Made by a program: the position numbers and the translations under genes. This document shows, piece by piece, positions 33,429 through 43,571 of a stretch of DNA of 64,000 nt. Position 1 is the stretch's first letter; each line of letters begins with the position of its first letter. The notes below the pieces were generated by a model, which made no database searches, was not told the origin of the DNA, and saw nothing but the letters and a program-made list of their open reading frames with translations. The stretch comes from Mycolicibacterium porcinum (lineage in GTDB: Bacteria > Actinomycetota > Actinomycetes > Mycobacteriales > Mycobacteriaceae). The stretch spans positions 1-64,000 of the forward strand of contig MSTD01000029.1 in the NCBI GenBank assembly GCA_001942045.1. Direction: 5' to 3'.

Positions 33429-34340
33429 CTAGCCACCACGTCCCGGTCGCAACGCCCGGAACGCTTCGAGCTGGCGGGCCTGGTATTCGGCGTCCTCGGC
33501 GTCGATCACCCGCGTGGATGCGGTCGCCCTGTCGTAGGCGACCTCGTCGCGGATGCGCTGCCGGATCAATTGCCGCAGGGCGATTTCGTCGATTCGACCG
33601 GCTGTGCCGCCGGCAGCCAGGTAGTGCTCGACGAATCGCTGCGCGGCGGTCAAGTCGAGGGTGTCGCGGCCGAGGCCCCACTCCCAGGCCGCACCAGCGA
33701 GCTCCGACTCCGCGCTCCCAATGCTCGCCTCATCCCAGTCGATCAGGCCGATGATCCGGCCTTGACGATCTACCAGGACGTTGTCCGCGTAGAAGTCACC
33801 GTGGACGAGTTGTTGTGTCGCAGAACCGAAGCCGGCGAGCCAGTCGTCGAGAGCCGGATCGGACAGGTCGGGGACGGACGCCGCCGGGGTGTGTCGGACT
33901 GGCGCCGGCGGCAGCCGAACCGTTGAGAGTGCCGCGTGCACGCGAGCCAGTAGATCGGCGGCAGCCAGCCGCTGGTTCTCGTCGGTGTCGTCTCCGGCAA
34001 GCCCATCGACGAAGGGCCACACCGTGATTGGGCGGTCGCCGATCCGGACCACGGTGCGACCGTCCACCGCCGGTATCGGGCCGATCGCCTCGGGTACAGC
34101 CTCCGCTGCGGCGCGCGCGACGGCTCCGCACCAGGCCAGATCCTCATCGCGGCGCCACGCTGCACCAACCCTGACCACGTACCTGCCGACACGGAACGCT
34201 GCCGCCTCCTGCCCGCCGGACAACCGATGTGGGGCTGCCTCATCGGTGATCTCGATCTGCCACGCTGCCAGAACTGCCTCGACCGTGGCCGCCGGCAATT
34301 CGGTCGTCACGAGATAATCCCCAATGTCTCTGGCCTCCAA
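33429..34340 (-). CDS. Aminoglycoside phosphotransferase family protein
   Basis: 303 residues of the APH fold. The Brenner-type catalytic motif is QLVHGDFYADNVLV and the metal motif is LIDWDEASIG. It differs from the kinase at 1641 in length and motif detail and lies alone, convergent with the MmpL gene (5 bases apart) and downstream of pckG on the same strand behind a strong hairpin. It may phosphorylate an antibiotic or a metabolite; motifs do not decide. Confidence 0.85.
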   Translation of the reverse strand: MEARDIGDYLVTTELPAATVEAVLAAWQIEITDEAAPHRLSGGQEAAAFRVGRYVVRVGAAWRRDEDLAWCGAVARAAAEAVPEAIGPIPAVDGRTVVRIGDRPITVWPFVDGLAGDDTDENQRLAAADLLARVHAALSTVRLPPAPVRHTPAASVPDLSDPALDDWLAGFGSATQQLVHGDFYADNVLVDRQGRIIGLIDWDEASIGSAESELAGAAWEWGLGRDTLDLTAAQRFVEHYLAAGGTAGRIDEIALRQLIRQRIRDEVAYDRATASTRVIDAEDAEYQARQLEAFRALRPGRGG

Positions 34341-34345
34341 CGCAA

Positions 34346-34378
34346 ACGCGCACCCTCGCCGATCACGAGGGTGCGCGT
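34346..34378 (-). terminator. Hairpin downstream of pckG
   Basis: Perfect 13-bp arms (ACGCGCACCCTCG / CGAGGGTGCGCGT) enclose a 7-base loop. It lies between the pckG stop (34403) and the phosphotransferase start (34340). No U-tract follows, as is common in mycobacteria. Confidence 0.7.
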
Positions 34379-34402
34379 ACTGCTTGTGCGGTGCGGTGCC
34401 GG

Positions 34403-36229
34403 TCAGGCCTCTTCGGCCAGACGGTGCTTGAGGGCGTCGAACTCGTCCTTGATGCCGGTCGGCAGCTTCTCACCGACGAACTCGAACCACTCCTCGATCA
34501 GCGGGAGCTCGGCCCGCCACTCCTCGGCGTTGACGGCCAGGGCCTCGTCCACATCGGCGGGATCCACGTCGAGCCCGGACAGGTCCAGGTCGGCCGCGGT
34601 CGGCACGATGCCGATCGGGGTGCTCTTGCCGTCGGCCTTGTGCTCGATGCGCTCGATGGCCCACTTCAGCACGCGGCTGTTCTCGCCGAAGCCCGGCCAC
34701 AGGAAGCGGCCGTCCTCGCCGCGACGGAACCAGTTGACGAAGAACACCGCGGGCATCTTGGACTCGTCGGCATTCTTGCCGATGTTGATCCAGTGCTGGA
34801 AGTAGTCACCGACGTTGTAGCCCAGGAACGGCAGCATGGCCATCGGGTCGCGGCGCACGGTGCCGACCTTGCCCTCGGCGGCGGCGGTCTGCTCGGAACC
34901 GAGGGTCGCGCCGATGAAGACGCCGTGCTGCCAGTCGCGGGCCTGCGTCACCAGCGGGACCGTGGTCTTGCGGCGGCCACCGAACAGGATCGCCGAGATC
35001 GGCACGCCCTGCGGGTCGTCCCATTCCGGCGCCAGCGTCGGGCACTGGGCGATCGGGGTGCAGTAGCGCGAGTTCGGGTGCGCCGCCTTGTCTTCCGACT
35101 CGCGGTACCAGTCGTGGCCCTTCCAGTCGATCAGGTGATCGGGGTCGCCCTCCAGGCCTTCCCACCACACGTCGTTGTCGTCGGTCTTGGCGACGTTGGT
35201 GAAGACGGTGTTGCCCGCGGCGATGGTCTTCATCGCGTTCGGGTTGGAGTCCCAGTTGGTGCCGGGCGCGACGCCGAAGAAGCCGAACTCGGGGTTGACG
35301 GCATACAGGCGACCGTCCTTACCGAACCGCATCCAGGCGATGTCGTCGCCGACGGTCTCGGCGCGCCAGCCGGGGATGGTGGGCTGCAGCATCGCCAGGT
35401 TGGTCTTGCCACAGGCCGACGGGAACGCCGCGGCGATGAAGTAGGCCTTGTTCTCGGGGGAGATCAGCTTGACGATCAGCATGTGCTCGGCGAGCCAGCC
35501 CTCGTCGTGGGCCATCGCCGAGGCGATGCGCAGCGAGTAGCACTTCTTGCCCAGCAGGGCGTTGCCGCCGTAACCCGAGCCGAAGCTCATGATCTCGCGG
35601 GTCTCCGGGAAGTGGGTGATGTACTTGGTGTCGTTGCACGGCCACGGCACGTCCTTCTGGCCGGGCTCCAGCGGTGCGCCGATCGAGTGCAGCGCCTTGA
35701 CGAAGAAGCCGTCGTCACCGAGCTTGTCGAGCGCGGCCTGGCCCATGCGGGTCATGGTGCGCATCGAGACCACGACGTACTCGGAATCGGTGATCTCCAC
35801 ACCGAGCTTGGGATCCTCGGCGTCCAGCGGACCCATGCAGAACGGCACCACGTACATGGTGCGACCGCGCATCGAACCGCGGTAGAGATCGGTCAGGATC
35901 CCGCGCATCTCGGTGGGATCCATCCAGTTGTTGGTGGGACCGGCATCGATCTCACGCTCGGAGCAGATGAAGGTGCGCGACTCGACGCGGGCGACGTCGG
36001 ACGGATCGGAGAGCGCCAGGTAGGAGTTCGGCTGCTTCTCTTCGTTGAGCTTCTGGAAGGTGCCTGCCTCGACCAGGTGAGCGGCCAGGCGGTCGTACTC
36101 CTCGGCGGACCCGTCGGCGAAAACCACGCGATCGGGTTGAGTCAGCTCTGCGACCTCCTGGACCCAGGCCAGCAGACCCTGATGTTTCGTCGGTGCGGTG
36201 TCCAGACCCGGAATGGTCGCTGAGGTCAT
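34403..36229 (-). CDS. pckG: Phosphoenolpyruvate carboxykinase (GTP)
   Basis: 608 residues of the GTP-dependent class. The P-loop and reactive Cys lie in [13 protein letters not shown], metal-binding residues in [21 protein letters not shown], and the substrate region in [16 protein letters not shown]. It catalyses oxaloacetate plus GTP to PEP and CO2, the entry to gluconeogenesis during growth on lipids. ATG 36229 follows AGGAG at 7 bases; an upstream in-frame start at 36271 is rejected. The order with the two GTPase-like genes and trmB is conserved in mycobacteria. Bases 36230-36385 hold its promoter region. Confidence 0.97.
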   Translation of the reverse strand: MTSATIPGLDTAPTKHQGLLAWVQEVAELTQPDRVVFADGSAEEYDRLAAHLVEAGTFQKLNEEKQPNSYLALSDPSDVARVESRTFICSEREIDAGPTNNWMDPTEMRGILTDLYRGSMRGRTMYVVPFCMGPLDAEDPKLGVEITDSEYVVVSMRTMTRMGQAALDKLGDDGFFVKALHSIGAPLEPGQKDVPWPCNDTKYITHFPETREIMSFGSGYGGNALLGKKCYSLRIASAMAHDEGWLAEHMLIVKLISPENKAYFIAAAFPSACGKTNLAMLQPTIPGWRAETVGDDIAWMRFGKDGRLYAVNPEFGFFGVAPGTNWDSNPNAMKTIAAGNTVFTNVAKTDDNDVWWEGLEGDPDHLIDWKGHDWYRESEDKAAHPNSRYCTPIAQCPTLAPEWDDPQGVPISAILFGGRRKTTVPLVTQARDWQHGVFIGATLGSEQTAAAEGKVGTVRRDPMAMLPFLGYNVGDYFQHWINIGKNADESKMPAVFFVNWFRRGEDGRFLWPGFGENSRVLKWAIERIEHKADGKSTPIGIVPTAADLDLSGLDVDPADVDEALAVNAEEWRAELPLIEEWFEFVGEKLPTGIKDEFDALKHRLAEEA

Positions 36230-36385
36230 CAAATTCTCCTGCGTAGGTTTGTGGAACCCAAGCCACGTCACGACGCGGTCACGGCTACCCCTTGGGTAGA
36301 GGTTAACGCGGGTGACATACCCACGGTGAACCAGTGGTATGTCCGATCACTCACAGGAACGATTCAGATCAACGTTATCAGGTGG

Positions 36386-37873
36386 TTACTCGCCAGTAGC
36401 GTCGCTGTTGCCGTAAAGATCCGACCGGACGGCGAGCAGCGCCTGCCGTAACGGCGGGATCCGCCGGTCCCGCTGGGCCGCCGCCCGCGCGGTCGCGATG
36501 GCATGTTCTCGCAGCTCGGCATCCATCTCGGCGGTCTTCTCGGCCGCCACCGCCGCCTCGGCTTCCTCACGGGCCGCCAGTTCGGTGGTGAGCGCAGTCT
36601 CGGCGGCCAGGATCCGTTTCGCGACGAGCTCTTCAACCGACGAACGCAGCGTGGTGGTGATCTCCCCGACCCAGCGATCCAGCACCGCCCGGTCGTGCAA
36701 CAACCCCCGGGTACCGACCACCCAGATCGCCAGCAGCAGCCCCACCACGGCGCCGACCACCAGGCCCGCCACGGCCAGCCCGGGAGCCGCACCCGCCAGC
36801 ACCCTGCTGACCGCCACCGCCACGCCCAGCCCGAAGCCGGCCCCCAACACCAGCATCAGCCGGTTCTCCAGGGTCCGGGATTTCAGCTGCGGCGACGGCA
36901 GCTCCGGCACCCGCGCGGGTGCCGGCGGTTCGGGCGCCATCAACTCGAGCTCGGCGGCCATGCCGCGCAGGTGCGCGGTGACGCCCTCGTCGACCTCGGC
37001 GACCACCTCGTCGGCGCGCTGCCGCGCATAGTCCTCGAATGTGTCGATCCGGCGCCGGCTGACGCCCGCGACGTCCTCCTGCAGTTCGGTACGCACCGAG
37101 TTGCACCGGTTGCGGGCGAAGTAGCCGAGTTGAACCCGGGCCTGCTGCAGTTGGCTACGCAACGCGATGCTGCGTTCGGTGCGGGTCAGCCGGCGGGCCC
37201 TAGCCATCTCGGCGCGACGCTCCCGCAAGACCTCCACCCGGGCCTGACGGTCGGCTCCCGAGCCATCTGCCTCATACCGGCCGATCACCGCTTCCAGCCG
37301 GGTTTCCCAGGCGCGCAACCTGTTCCGTCGCGCAACATCGGGATCGGCCAGTTGACCGGTGAGTAGGTCGACGAGCTCGTCGAGTTGCGGCTCACCGAGA
37401 TCGGGGGCAGCCGCCACACCCACCCACGGCATGCGTTCGTAGCGGGCATCGCGCTCGCCCAGGATCTTCGCGTCGGCGTCCCGCACATCACGCCAATCCC
37501 GGTGCGTATCGATCTTGGACACCACCCCGATCACCAGATCGGTGTATCGCGTTGCCAAATCGACCAGGGCACAATCTGATTCAGTCAGCGGCGAGGCCGC
37601 CGAAACGACGAACACCACCGCGGCCGGGGCCTCACCCGCCACCAGTTCGGTGGATTCCACGAAGGTGGTCTGCGGCATCCGCTCCCGCAACGCCGCCATC
37701 ACGCTCGTCGACCCGGCCAGCCACGGACCGGCCACCAGCACCGCGTCGCGGGTCTCCACCCCCGGCGAGTTCAGGCCCGGATCGATCGCGGCCACCACGG
37801 CGTCGGCTTCCGCGATTTTCGCTTCCCGCGTGCGCGCAATATCTGGCTCCCGCGCCGTGTCCACGTCCGTCAT
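36386..37873 (-). CDS. GTPase-like membrane protein (Rv0210-like)
   Basis: 495 residues. The N-terminal domain resembles a dynamin-type GTPase: a P-loop-like GPWLAGST (49-56) where Ser replaces the essential Lys, a switch-like acidic segment, and SKID (119-122) at the G4 position. A long helical stalk follows (about residues 195-310). Two membrane segments lie at about 340-400, then a charged coiled coil closes the protein. It overlaps the stop of the preceding gene by 4 bases, so the two are made together. The pair may remodel or organise the membrane; no role is proven in the sequence. Confidence 0.78.
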   Translation of the reverse strand: MTDVDTAREPDIARTREAKIAEADAVVAAIDPGLNSPGVETRDAVLVAGPWLAGSTSVMAALRERMPQTTFVESTELVAGEAPAAVVFVVSAASPLTESDCALVDLATRYTDLVIGVVSKIDTHRDWRDVRDADAKILGERDARYERMPWVGVAAAPDLGEPQLDELVDLLTGQLADPDVARRNRLRAWETRLEAVIGRYEADGSGADRQARVEVLRERRAEMARARRLTRTERSIALRSQLQQARVQLGYFARNRCNSVRTELQEDVAGVSRRRIDTFEDYARQRADEVVAEVDEGVTAHLRGMAAELELMAPEPPAPARVPELPSPQLKSRTLENRLMLVLGAGFGLGVAVAVSRVLAGAAPGLAVAGLVVGAVVGLLLAIWVVGTRGLLHDRAVLDRWVGEITTTLRSSVEELVAKRILAAETALTTELAAREEAEAAVAAEKTAEMDAELREHAIATARAAAQRDRRIPPLRQALLAVRSDLYGNSDATGE

Positions 37874-38904
37874 CGTCGGCCACCCGTGGCCCCCAGCAGC
37901 CGCAGAGACCCTCGCACGATGTCGTCACCGCACCGGCGATGCAGCGCGTTCACCGGGCCGTCGCGGTAATACCGCCAACGCCGAGCCCGACAGAGATGGG
38001 CCTGGCGATCGTCCCCGGGATCCACCGTCAGCCCTTCGGCCTGCACGACGTCGACGGCGGCCGCCATCACCGCGATCACCGTGTCATCGGCGGCCAGAAA
38101 GCGTCCCACCGCCGAGCCGCCCACCGCCCGCAGCTCCGCCACTGCCCACCGCACCCGCTGGTACCGGACCGGCGCGGCCGCGGCATCGATCGCGGCGACC
38201 AGCCGGTCCACCTCGCTCAGCCGTCGCCACAGCCCCGGCAACGACCCGGGGTCCGCACCGCGGCTCAACGCCAGCGTGGTGTGGGCGATACCGAACCGGT
38301 CGAGATGTTCCAGCAGCTCGGTACGCACCGCGGGCGGCACCCCGTGCCCGCCGGCCACGAAGGAGTCGACCGAGGTCAGATCCGCGGGCTCGGCGGCCAG
38401 CAGCCGCAACGCATCCAACAGGTGCGGCGGAAGCTCCCCGGCCACCGCCAGCAGGGCCACCATCGGCACCACCACCGTGCCCGCCCGCTGCTGCAGCAGC
38501 CGCGCCCTGCGGTGCGCCGTCGCGACCGGGCCGCCCGGCCCGGACCCGGCCAGATCAGCCTTGTTGAGCACCACGACCGCCGGCCGACCCGCCCGGCTCA
38601 GCTCCGCCAGCAGGGCCTCGTCCTCGGGTTTGAGCACCTCGGCGATGACCAGCACCGTCACGTCGCCGTCCTCGGCGACCTCGAGCCCCACGCCGGCCAG
38701 CGCGGAGGCCACGGCGCTCACACCCACGCCTCGACGCCCGCGCACGTCTACACACAGAGGAGCCGAAACCCGCGCACTGATCTGGGCCAACCGCGCGTCA
38801 CCGTCACGGTCGGCAAAGCGTGTGAGCTCGTCTGCGAAAATCTGGCAGCCTTCCCTGCGTGGTGACGGGCGCACCCCCGGGTGTCCCACGAAAAATCGTG
38901 ACAC
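37870..38904 (-). CDS. GTPase-like protein (Rv0209-like)
   Basis: 344 residues. The G1 position reads GRRGVGVS (56-63), with Val in place of the P-loop Lys. The G4 motif NKAD (114-117) is intact, so it may bind a guanine nucleotide weakly or not hydrolyse it. No membrane segment is clear. The start is uncertain; GTG 38904 is the longest, and the first 40 residues are poorly structured. It is divergent from trmB and overlaps the next gene (36386-37873) by 4 bases. M. tuberculosis has the same gene pair before its carboxykinase gene. Confidence 0.75.
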   Translation of the reverse strand: MSRFFVGHPGVRPSPRREGCQIFADELTRFADRDGDARLAQISARVSAPLCVDVRGRRGVGVSAVASALAGVGLEVAEDGDVTVLVIAEVLKPEDEALLAELSRAGRPAVVVLNKADLAGSGPGGPVATAHRRARLLQQRAGTVVVPMVALLAVAGELPPHLLDALRLLAAEPADLTSVDSFVAGGHGVPPAVRTELLEHLDRFGIAHTTLALSRGADPGSLPGLWRRLSEVDRLVAAIDAAAAPVRYQRVRWAVAELRAVGGSAVGRFLAADDTVIAVMAAAVDVVQAEGLTVDPGDDRQAHLCRARRWRYYRDGPVNALHRRCGDDIVRGSLRLLGATGGRR

Positions 38905-39018
38905 GGCCCGGACGGCCTCGCGAACAGAGGTTTAAGTCCGCACAGCTCGAGGCAACTGTTGGGTATCAATCTCTACCACGATGCGGGCACCACGCCGCAG
39001 ATAAGAGACCATGGACGG

Positions 39019-39798
39019 ATGCACCCGTCCAGGTCCGATGTCGGTGGGCCGGCGCCGGCAGATGAAGCGGCCGACGTGCCGCCCGCCCAGCCGCACCGCT
39101 TTCCCCGGGTGACCAGCTTCCGCACCCGGCGCTCGACGCTGTCGCCGGCCCAGCAGCAGACCTGGGACCGGCTGTGGCCCGAGCTGGGCATTCAGGCCCG
39201 CGACGAGGATTCGACGCCCGTCGTCGACCTCGACACCGAAGCCTGGTTCGGACGCTCCGCGCCGCTGATCCTGGAGATCGGGTCGGGCACCGGCACCTCC
39301 ACCCTGGCCATGGCCCAGGCCGAGCCGGATCTCGACGTGATCGCCGTCGAGGTCTACCGCAAAGGCCTGGCCCAACTGCTCAGCGCGATCGACCGGACCG
39401 CACAGACCGGGTCCCCCGTCACCAACATCCGCATGGTCCGCGGCGACGGTGTGGACGTGCTGGAGCACATGTTCGGCCCCGGGACCCTGACCGGCGTGCG
39501 GGTGTTCTTCCCGGATCCCTGGCCCAAGGCCCGTCACCACAAGCGCCGTCTGCTGCAGCCGGCCACGGTGGCGCTGATCGCCGACCGGCTGCGACCCGGC
39601 GGAATCCTGCACGCGGCCACCGACCACGCCGGGTATGCCGAGCACATCGCCGAGGTCGGTGACGCCGAACCGCTGCTGCGCCGGGTCGAGCTGGACGCGG
39701 ATCTTCCCATATCGGTGGAGCGTCCGGTCACCAAGTACGAACGCAAAGCACTGGCCGGTCCCGACGTCACCGAGTTGGTCTGGGAGAAACGGCCATGA
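39019..39798 (+). CDS. trmB: tRNA (guanine-N7-)-methyltransferase
   Basis: 259 residues. The SAM-binding motif is LEIGSGTGTSTLAMA, acidic VIAVEVYRKG follows, and the family signature is VRVFFPDPWPKARHHKRRL. ATDHAGYAEH and PVTKYERKA lie near the end. It methylates G46 of tRNA. The start is not certain: ATG 39019 (reading MHPS) gives the usual length, while 38959 adds 20 residues. The stop overlaps the next start as ATGA, which ties it to the NYN gene as in M. tuberculosis Rv0208c-Rv0207c. Confidence 0.93.
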   Translation: MHPSRSDVGGPAPADEAADVPPAQPHRFPRVTSFRTRRSTLSPAQQQTWDRLWPELGIQARDEDSTPVVDLDTEAWFGRSAPLILEIGSGTGTSTLAMAQAEPDLDVIAVEVYRKGLAQLLSAIDRTAQTGSPVTNIRMVRGDGVDVLEHMFGPGTLTGVRVFFPDPWPKARHHKRRLLQPATVALIADRLRPGGILHAATDHAGYAEHIAEVGDAEPLLRRVELDADLPISVERPVTKYERKALAGPDVTELVWEKRP

Positions 39799-40511
39799 GT
39801 GTGACCGAAGACATGCGGGACGAGTCCGCGCAGGCAGAGGCCCGATCCGAGGAGTCCCCCGACTCGGCGGCGATCGCCCCCGCGCGACGGGTTCTGCTCG
39901 TCTGGGACGCCCCCAATCTGGACATGGGATTGGGTGCGATCCTGGGCGGCCGCCCGACCGCCGCCCACCGTCCCCGGTTCGACGCGCTGGGTCGCTGGTT
40001 GTTGGGATACACGTCCGATCTGGTGGCCGAAGCCGGCGACGATGCGGACGTCTCGCTGGAGCCGGAAGCCACCGTCTTCACCAACATCGCCCCAGGTAGC
40101 GCCGATGTGGTGCGGCCTTGGGTGGAGGCGTTGCGTAACGTGGGATTCGCCGTCTTCGCCAAACCGAAGATCGACGATGACAGCGATGTCGACAGCGACA
40201 TGCTCGAGCACATCGCCCTGCGCCGCAGCGAGGGGCTGGCGGCGGTCCTGGTGGCTTCGGCGGACGGACAGGCGTTCCGGCAACCGCTCGAAGAAATCGC
40301 CCGTGAGGGCACTCCCGTGCAGGTGCTCGGATTTCGCGAACATGCGAGCTGGGCGCTAGCGTCGGATACCTTGGAGTTTGTCGATCTGGAGGACATTCCC
40401 GGTGTGTTCCGGGAACCGCTGCCACGGATCGGCCTGGACTCGCTACCCGAGCAGGGCGCATGGCTGCAGCCGTTCCGGCCGCTTTCATCGCTACTGACCG
40501 CGCGTGTGTAA
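39795..40511 (+). CDS. NYN (PIN-like) domain protein, Rv0207c-like
   Basis: 238 residues. The NYN nuclease-like core opens with VLLVWDAPNLDMGLG, and acidic residues continue in AKPKIDDDSDVDSDMLEHI and ASADGQAF. Such domains bind a divalent metal and are often RNases. It is translationally coupled to trmB (ATGA) and precedes mmpL3 by 59 bases, an arrangement kept across mycobacteria. An RNA substrate is plausible because of trmB, but this is inference. Confidence 0.86.
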   Translation: MSVTEDMRDESAQAEARSEESPDSAAIAPARRVLLVWDAPNLDMGLGAILGGRPTAAHRPRFDALGRWLLGYTSDLVAEAGDDADVSLEPEATVFTNIAPGSADVVRPWVEALRNVGFAVFAKPKIDDDSDVDSDMLEHIALRRSEGLAAVLVASADGQAFRQPLEEIAREGTPVQVLGFREHASWALASDTLEFVDLEDIPGVFREPLPRIGLDSLPEQGAWLQPFRPLSSLLTARV

Positions 40512-40570
40512 CAACTGAAGACCGCGATATTGAAACAGCGGGTCACACAAGTTTTTAGTTAGGAGCCTAA

Positions 40571-43564
40571 GTGTTCGCCTGGTGGGGTCGAACGGTGTAC
40601 CAGTTCAGGTACATCGTCATCGGTGTCATGGTGGCGCTGTGCCTAGGTGGCGGGGTCTACGGAGCCAGTCTCGGCCAGCACGTCACCCAGAGTGGTTTCT
40701 ACGACGAGGGCAGCCAGTCTGTCCAGGCGTCGCTGTTGGGTGACGAGGTCTACGGCCGTGACCGCACCAGCCACGTCGTCGCCATCCTGACGCCGCCGGA
40801 TGACAAGAAGGTCACCGACAAGGCATGGCAGAAGGAGGTCACCGGCGAGCTCGACAAGGTCGTCGAGGACCATCCGGATCAGGTCCAGGGCTGGGTCGGC
40901 TGGCTGAAGGCGCCCGACAACCCCGCGGTCGCGGCGATGAAGACCGAGGACGGGCGCCACACCTTCATCAGCGTTCCCCTTTTGGGCGACGACGACGATG
41001 CGATCCTGAAGAACTACCAGGCCGTCGAGGACTCCCTGCAGCAGGTGAATGGCGGCGACATCAAACTCGCCGGCCTCAACCCGCTGGCCAGCGAGCTCAC
41101 CGGCACCATCGGCACCGACCAGAAGCGCGCCGAGCTCGCGATCGTGCCGCTGGTGGCCGTGGTGCTGTTCTTCGTCTTCGGTGGCGCAGTCGCCGCGGCG
41201 CTGCCCGCGATCATCGGTGGTCTGACCATCGGCGGTGCATTGGGCATCCTGCGGTTCACCGCCGAGTTCGGCCCGGTGCACTTCTTCGCGCAGCCGGTCG
41301 TGACGATGATGGGCTTCGGTATCGCCATCGACTACGGCCTGTTCATCGTGAGCCGGTTCCGAGAAGAGCTCGCCGAGGGCTATGACACCGAGGCCGCAGT
41401 ACGAAGATCGGTGATGACCTCCGGCCGCACCGTGGCCTTCTCCGCCGTGATCATCGTGGCGTCCTCATTGCCGCTGCTGTTGATCCCGCTCGGATTCCTC
41501 AAGTCGATCACCTACGCCATCATCGCCTCGGTCATGCTGGCGGCGTTCCTGTCGATCACCGTGCTGCCCGCTGTTCTGGGCATCCTGGGTCCGCGGGTCG
41601 ACGCCCTGGGCGTGACCACGCTGCTGAAGATCCCGTTCCTGGCCAACTGGCCGTTCTCCCGCCGGATCATCGACTGGTTCGCCGAGAAGACGCAGAAGAC
41701 CAAGACCCGCGAAGAAGTCGAGCAGGGTTTCTGGGGCCGGTTGGTCAACGTCGTGATGAAACGGCCAATCGCCTTCGCCACGCCGATTCTGATCGTGATG
41801 ACCCTGCTGGTCCTTCCCATCGGCTCGCTCACACTGGCAGGTATCAGCGAGAAGTACCTGCCGCCGGACAACGCGGTGCGCCAGTCGCAGGAGCAGTTCG
41901 ACAAGCTCTTCCCGGGTTTCCGCACCGAGCAGATCACGCTGGTGATGCAGCGCCAAGACGGCGAGCCGATCACCGACGCCCAGATCGCCGACATGCGCGC
42001 CAAGGCGATGACCGTCAAGGGCTTCACCGATCCGGACAACAATCCGGACGCCATGTGGAAGGAGCGCGCGGCCACCGACAGCGGTTCTAAGGACAAGTCG
42101 GTCCGCGTGATCCAGAACGGCCTGGTCAACCGTGGCGACGCGGCGACGAACATTTCGGACCTGCGGGCGCTGCAGCCTCCACACGGCATCGACGTGTTCG
42201 TCGGCGGTACCCCGGCCCTGGAACAGGACTCGATCCATAGCCTGTTCTCCCGGCTGCCGCTGATGGTGACGATCCTGGTCATCACCACCACGGTGCTGAT
42301 GTTCCTGGCGTTCGGATCGATCGTGCTACCGGTCAAGGCGGCGTTGATGAGTGCCCTGACGCTCGGTTCGACGATGGGCATCCTGACCTGGATGTTCGTC
42401 GACGGCCACGGTTCAGGGATATTGAACTACACGCCACAGCCACTGATGGCACCGATGATCGGTCTGATCATCGCCGTCATCTGGGGTCTGTCCACCGACT
42501 ACGAGGTGTTCCTGGTCTCCCGCATGGTGGAGGCCCGCGAACGCGGCATGTCCACGGCCGAGGCCATCCGCATCGGTACGGCGACCACCGGTCGTCTGAT
42601 CACCGGTGCCGCCCTGGTCCTGGCAGTGGTGGCAGGTGCATTCGCCTTCTCCGATCTGGTGATGATGAAGTACCTGGCGTTCGGTCTGCTGATCGCCCTG
42701 CTGCTGGACGCCACGGTCATCCGAATGTTCCTGGTGCCGGCCATCATGAAGCTGCTCGGCGACGATTGCTGGTGGGCGCCGCACTGGATGAAGGTCGTGC
42801 AGCAGAAGATGGGTCTCGGCGAGACCGAGCTGCCCGACGAGCGCAAGCGTCCGATGGGTCAGGAGTCCAATGAGGACCCGCGCGCCCTCGCCGGCGTCGG
42901 CGCCCTGCCGGCACCGCGGCCGCACGATCCGACCCATCCTGCCCCGCCCGAGCCCATGCGCCCGCAGATGCCGCGGACCAACGCGCCGTCGGCCGCAGGC
43001 ACCGCCCGGATCAGCCCGCCCCAGGCACAGCCGCGCCAGCAGCCCAATCAGGAGCCGGCCACCACGCGGTTCGCCGCGGCCCGCAACGCCGTGCGCAACG
43101 CAGTGAATACGGCGGTCAACACGGTCAACTCCGCGACGGGGAACACCAACGCGAACACCGAGCGCACGCCGCAGCCGACCGGACGTCCTGCGGGTGGCCC
43201 GCCGGCTCCCCCGCGACGCGAAGACCGTGAGATCGAATCGTGGTTGGGTGCGCTGCGCGGCGGTCCGGCCACGGGCGGCCCGTCCAACGGCACTCCGCCT
43301 CCGCCTCCGCCTCCTGCCCCGGCGCCGCGGCCGTCAGCGGACGCCACCCGAGCGATGCCGCAGCAGCGTCCGCCCGCCGGTGGTGGGAATGCGCCGACGA
43401 CGGCGTTCAACGCACAGCGCCCGGGCCCGGGACCGGGACCGAATCCACGCCAGCGGGATCAGGATCCGTCGACCCAGAAGTTCAATCCCCGCGACAACGA
43501 GCCTCCGCGTCGCGGCGGTGGGATGAGCGCGCAGGATCTGCTGCGTCGCGAAGGCCGACTGTAA
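40571..43564 (+). CDS. mmpL3: MmpL3, trehalose monomycolate transporter
   Basis: 997 residues. The two halves carry the proton-relay pairs D254-Y255 (GFGIAIDYGLFIVSR) and D643-Y644 (WGLSTDYEVFLVSRM). A Pro/Gln/Ala-rich cytoplasmic tail of over 200 residues begins after about 760, as in other mycobacterial MmpL3. It flips trehalose monomycolate across the inner membrane and is essential in mycobacteria. The GTG start follows TTAGGAG. It is convergent with the AI-2E-type gene, 7 bases apart. Order trmB, NYN, mmpL3 confirms identity. Confidence 0.97.
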   Translation: MFAWWGRTVYQFRYIVIGVMVALCLGGGVYGASLGQHVTQSGFYDEGSQSVQASLLGDEVYGRDRTSHVVAILTPPDDKKVTDKAWQKEVTGELDKVVEDHPDQVQGWVGWLKAPDNPAVAAMKTEDGRHTFISVPLLGDDDDAILKNYQAVEDSLQQVNGGDIKLAGLNPLASELTGTIGTDQKRAELAIVPLVAVVLFFVFGGAVAAALPAIIGGLTIGGALGILRFTAEFGPVHFFAQPVVTMMGFGIAIDYGLFIVSRFREELAEGYDTEAAVRRSVMTSGRTVAFSAVIIVASSLPLLLIPLGFLKSITYAIIASVMLAAFLSITVLPAVLGILGPRVDALGVTTLLKIPFLANWPFSRRIIDWFAEKTQKTKTREEVEQGFWGRLVNVVMKRPIAFATPILIVMTLLVLPIGSLTLAGISEKYLPPDNAVRQSQEQFDKLFPGFRTEQITLVMQRQDGEPITDAQIADMRAKAMTVKGFTDPDNNPDAMWKERAATDSGSKDKSVRVIQNGLVNRGDAATNISDLRALQPPHGIDVFVGGTPALEQDSIHSLFSRLPLMVTILVITTTVLMFLAFGSIVLPVKAALMSALTLGSTMGILTWMFVDGHGSGILNYTPQPLMAPMIGLIIAVIWGLSTDYEVFLVSRMVEARERGMSTAEAIRIGTATTGRLITGAALVLAVVAGAFAFSDLVMMKYLAFGLLIALLLDATVIRMFLVPAIMKLLGDDCWWAPHWMKVVQQKMGLGETELPDERKRPMGQESNEDPRALAGVGALPAPRPHDPTHPAPPEPMRPQMPRTNAPSAAGTARISPPQAQPRQQPNQEPATTRFAAARNAVRNAVNTAVNTVNSATGNTNANTERTPQPTGRPAGGPPAPPRREDREIESWLGALRGGPATGGPSNGTPPPPPPPAPAPRPSADATRAMPQQRPPAGGGNAPTTAFNAQRPGPGPGPNPRQRDQDPSTQKFNPRDNEPPRRGGGMSAQDLLRREGRL

Positions 43565-43571
43565 GAACCGG

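Noticed and set aside
34346..34378. Hairpin considered as a riboswitch or operator of the phosphotransferase gene
   Set aside because: The arms are perfect and the position is just after the pckG stop, which fits a terminator better. No conserved aptamer features are visible.
34391..36223. 610-codon open frame antisense to pckG
   Set aside because: Low-complexity composition with no domain; it is a mirror of the codon bias in pckG.
43260..43560. Pro/Gly-rich repeats at the mmpL3 end considered as a separate small gene
   Set aside because: They lie in frame with mmpL3 and form its known disordered tail; no independent start signal exists.
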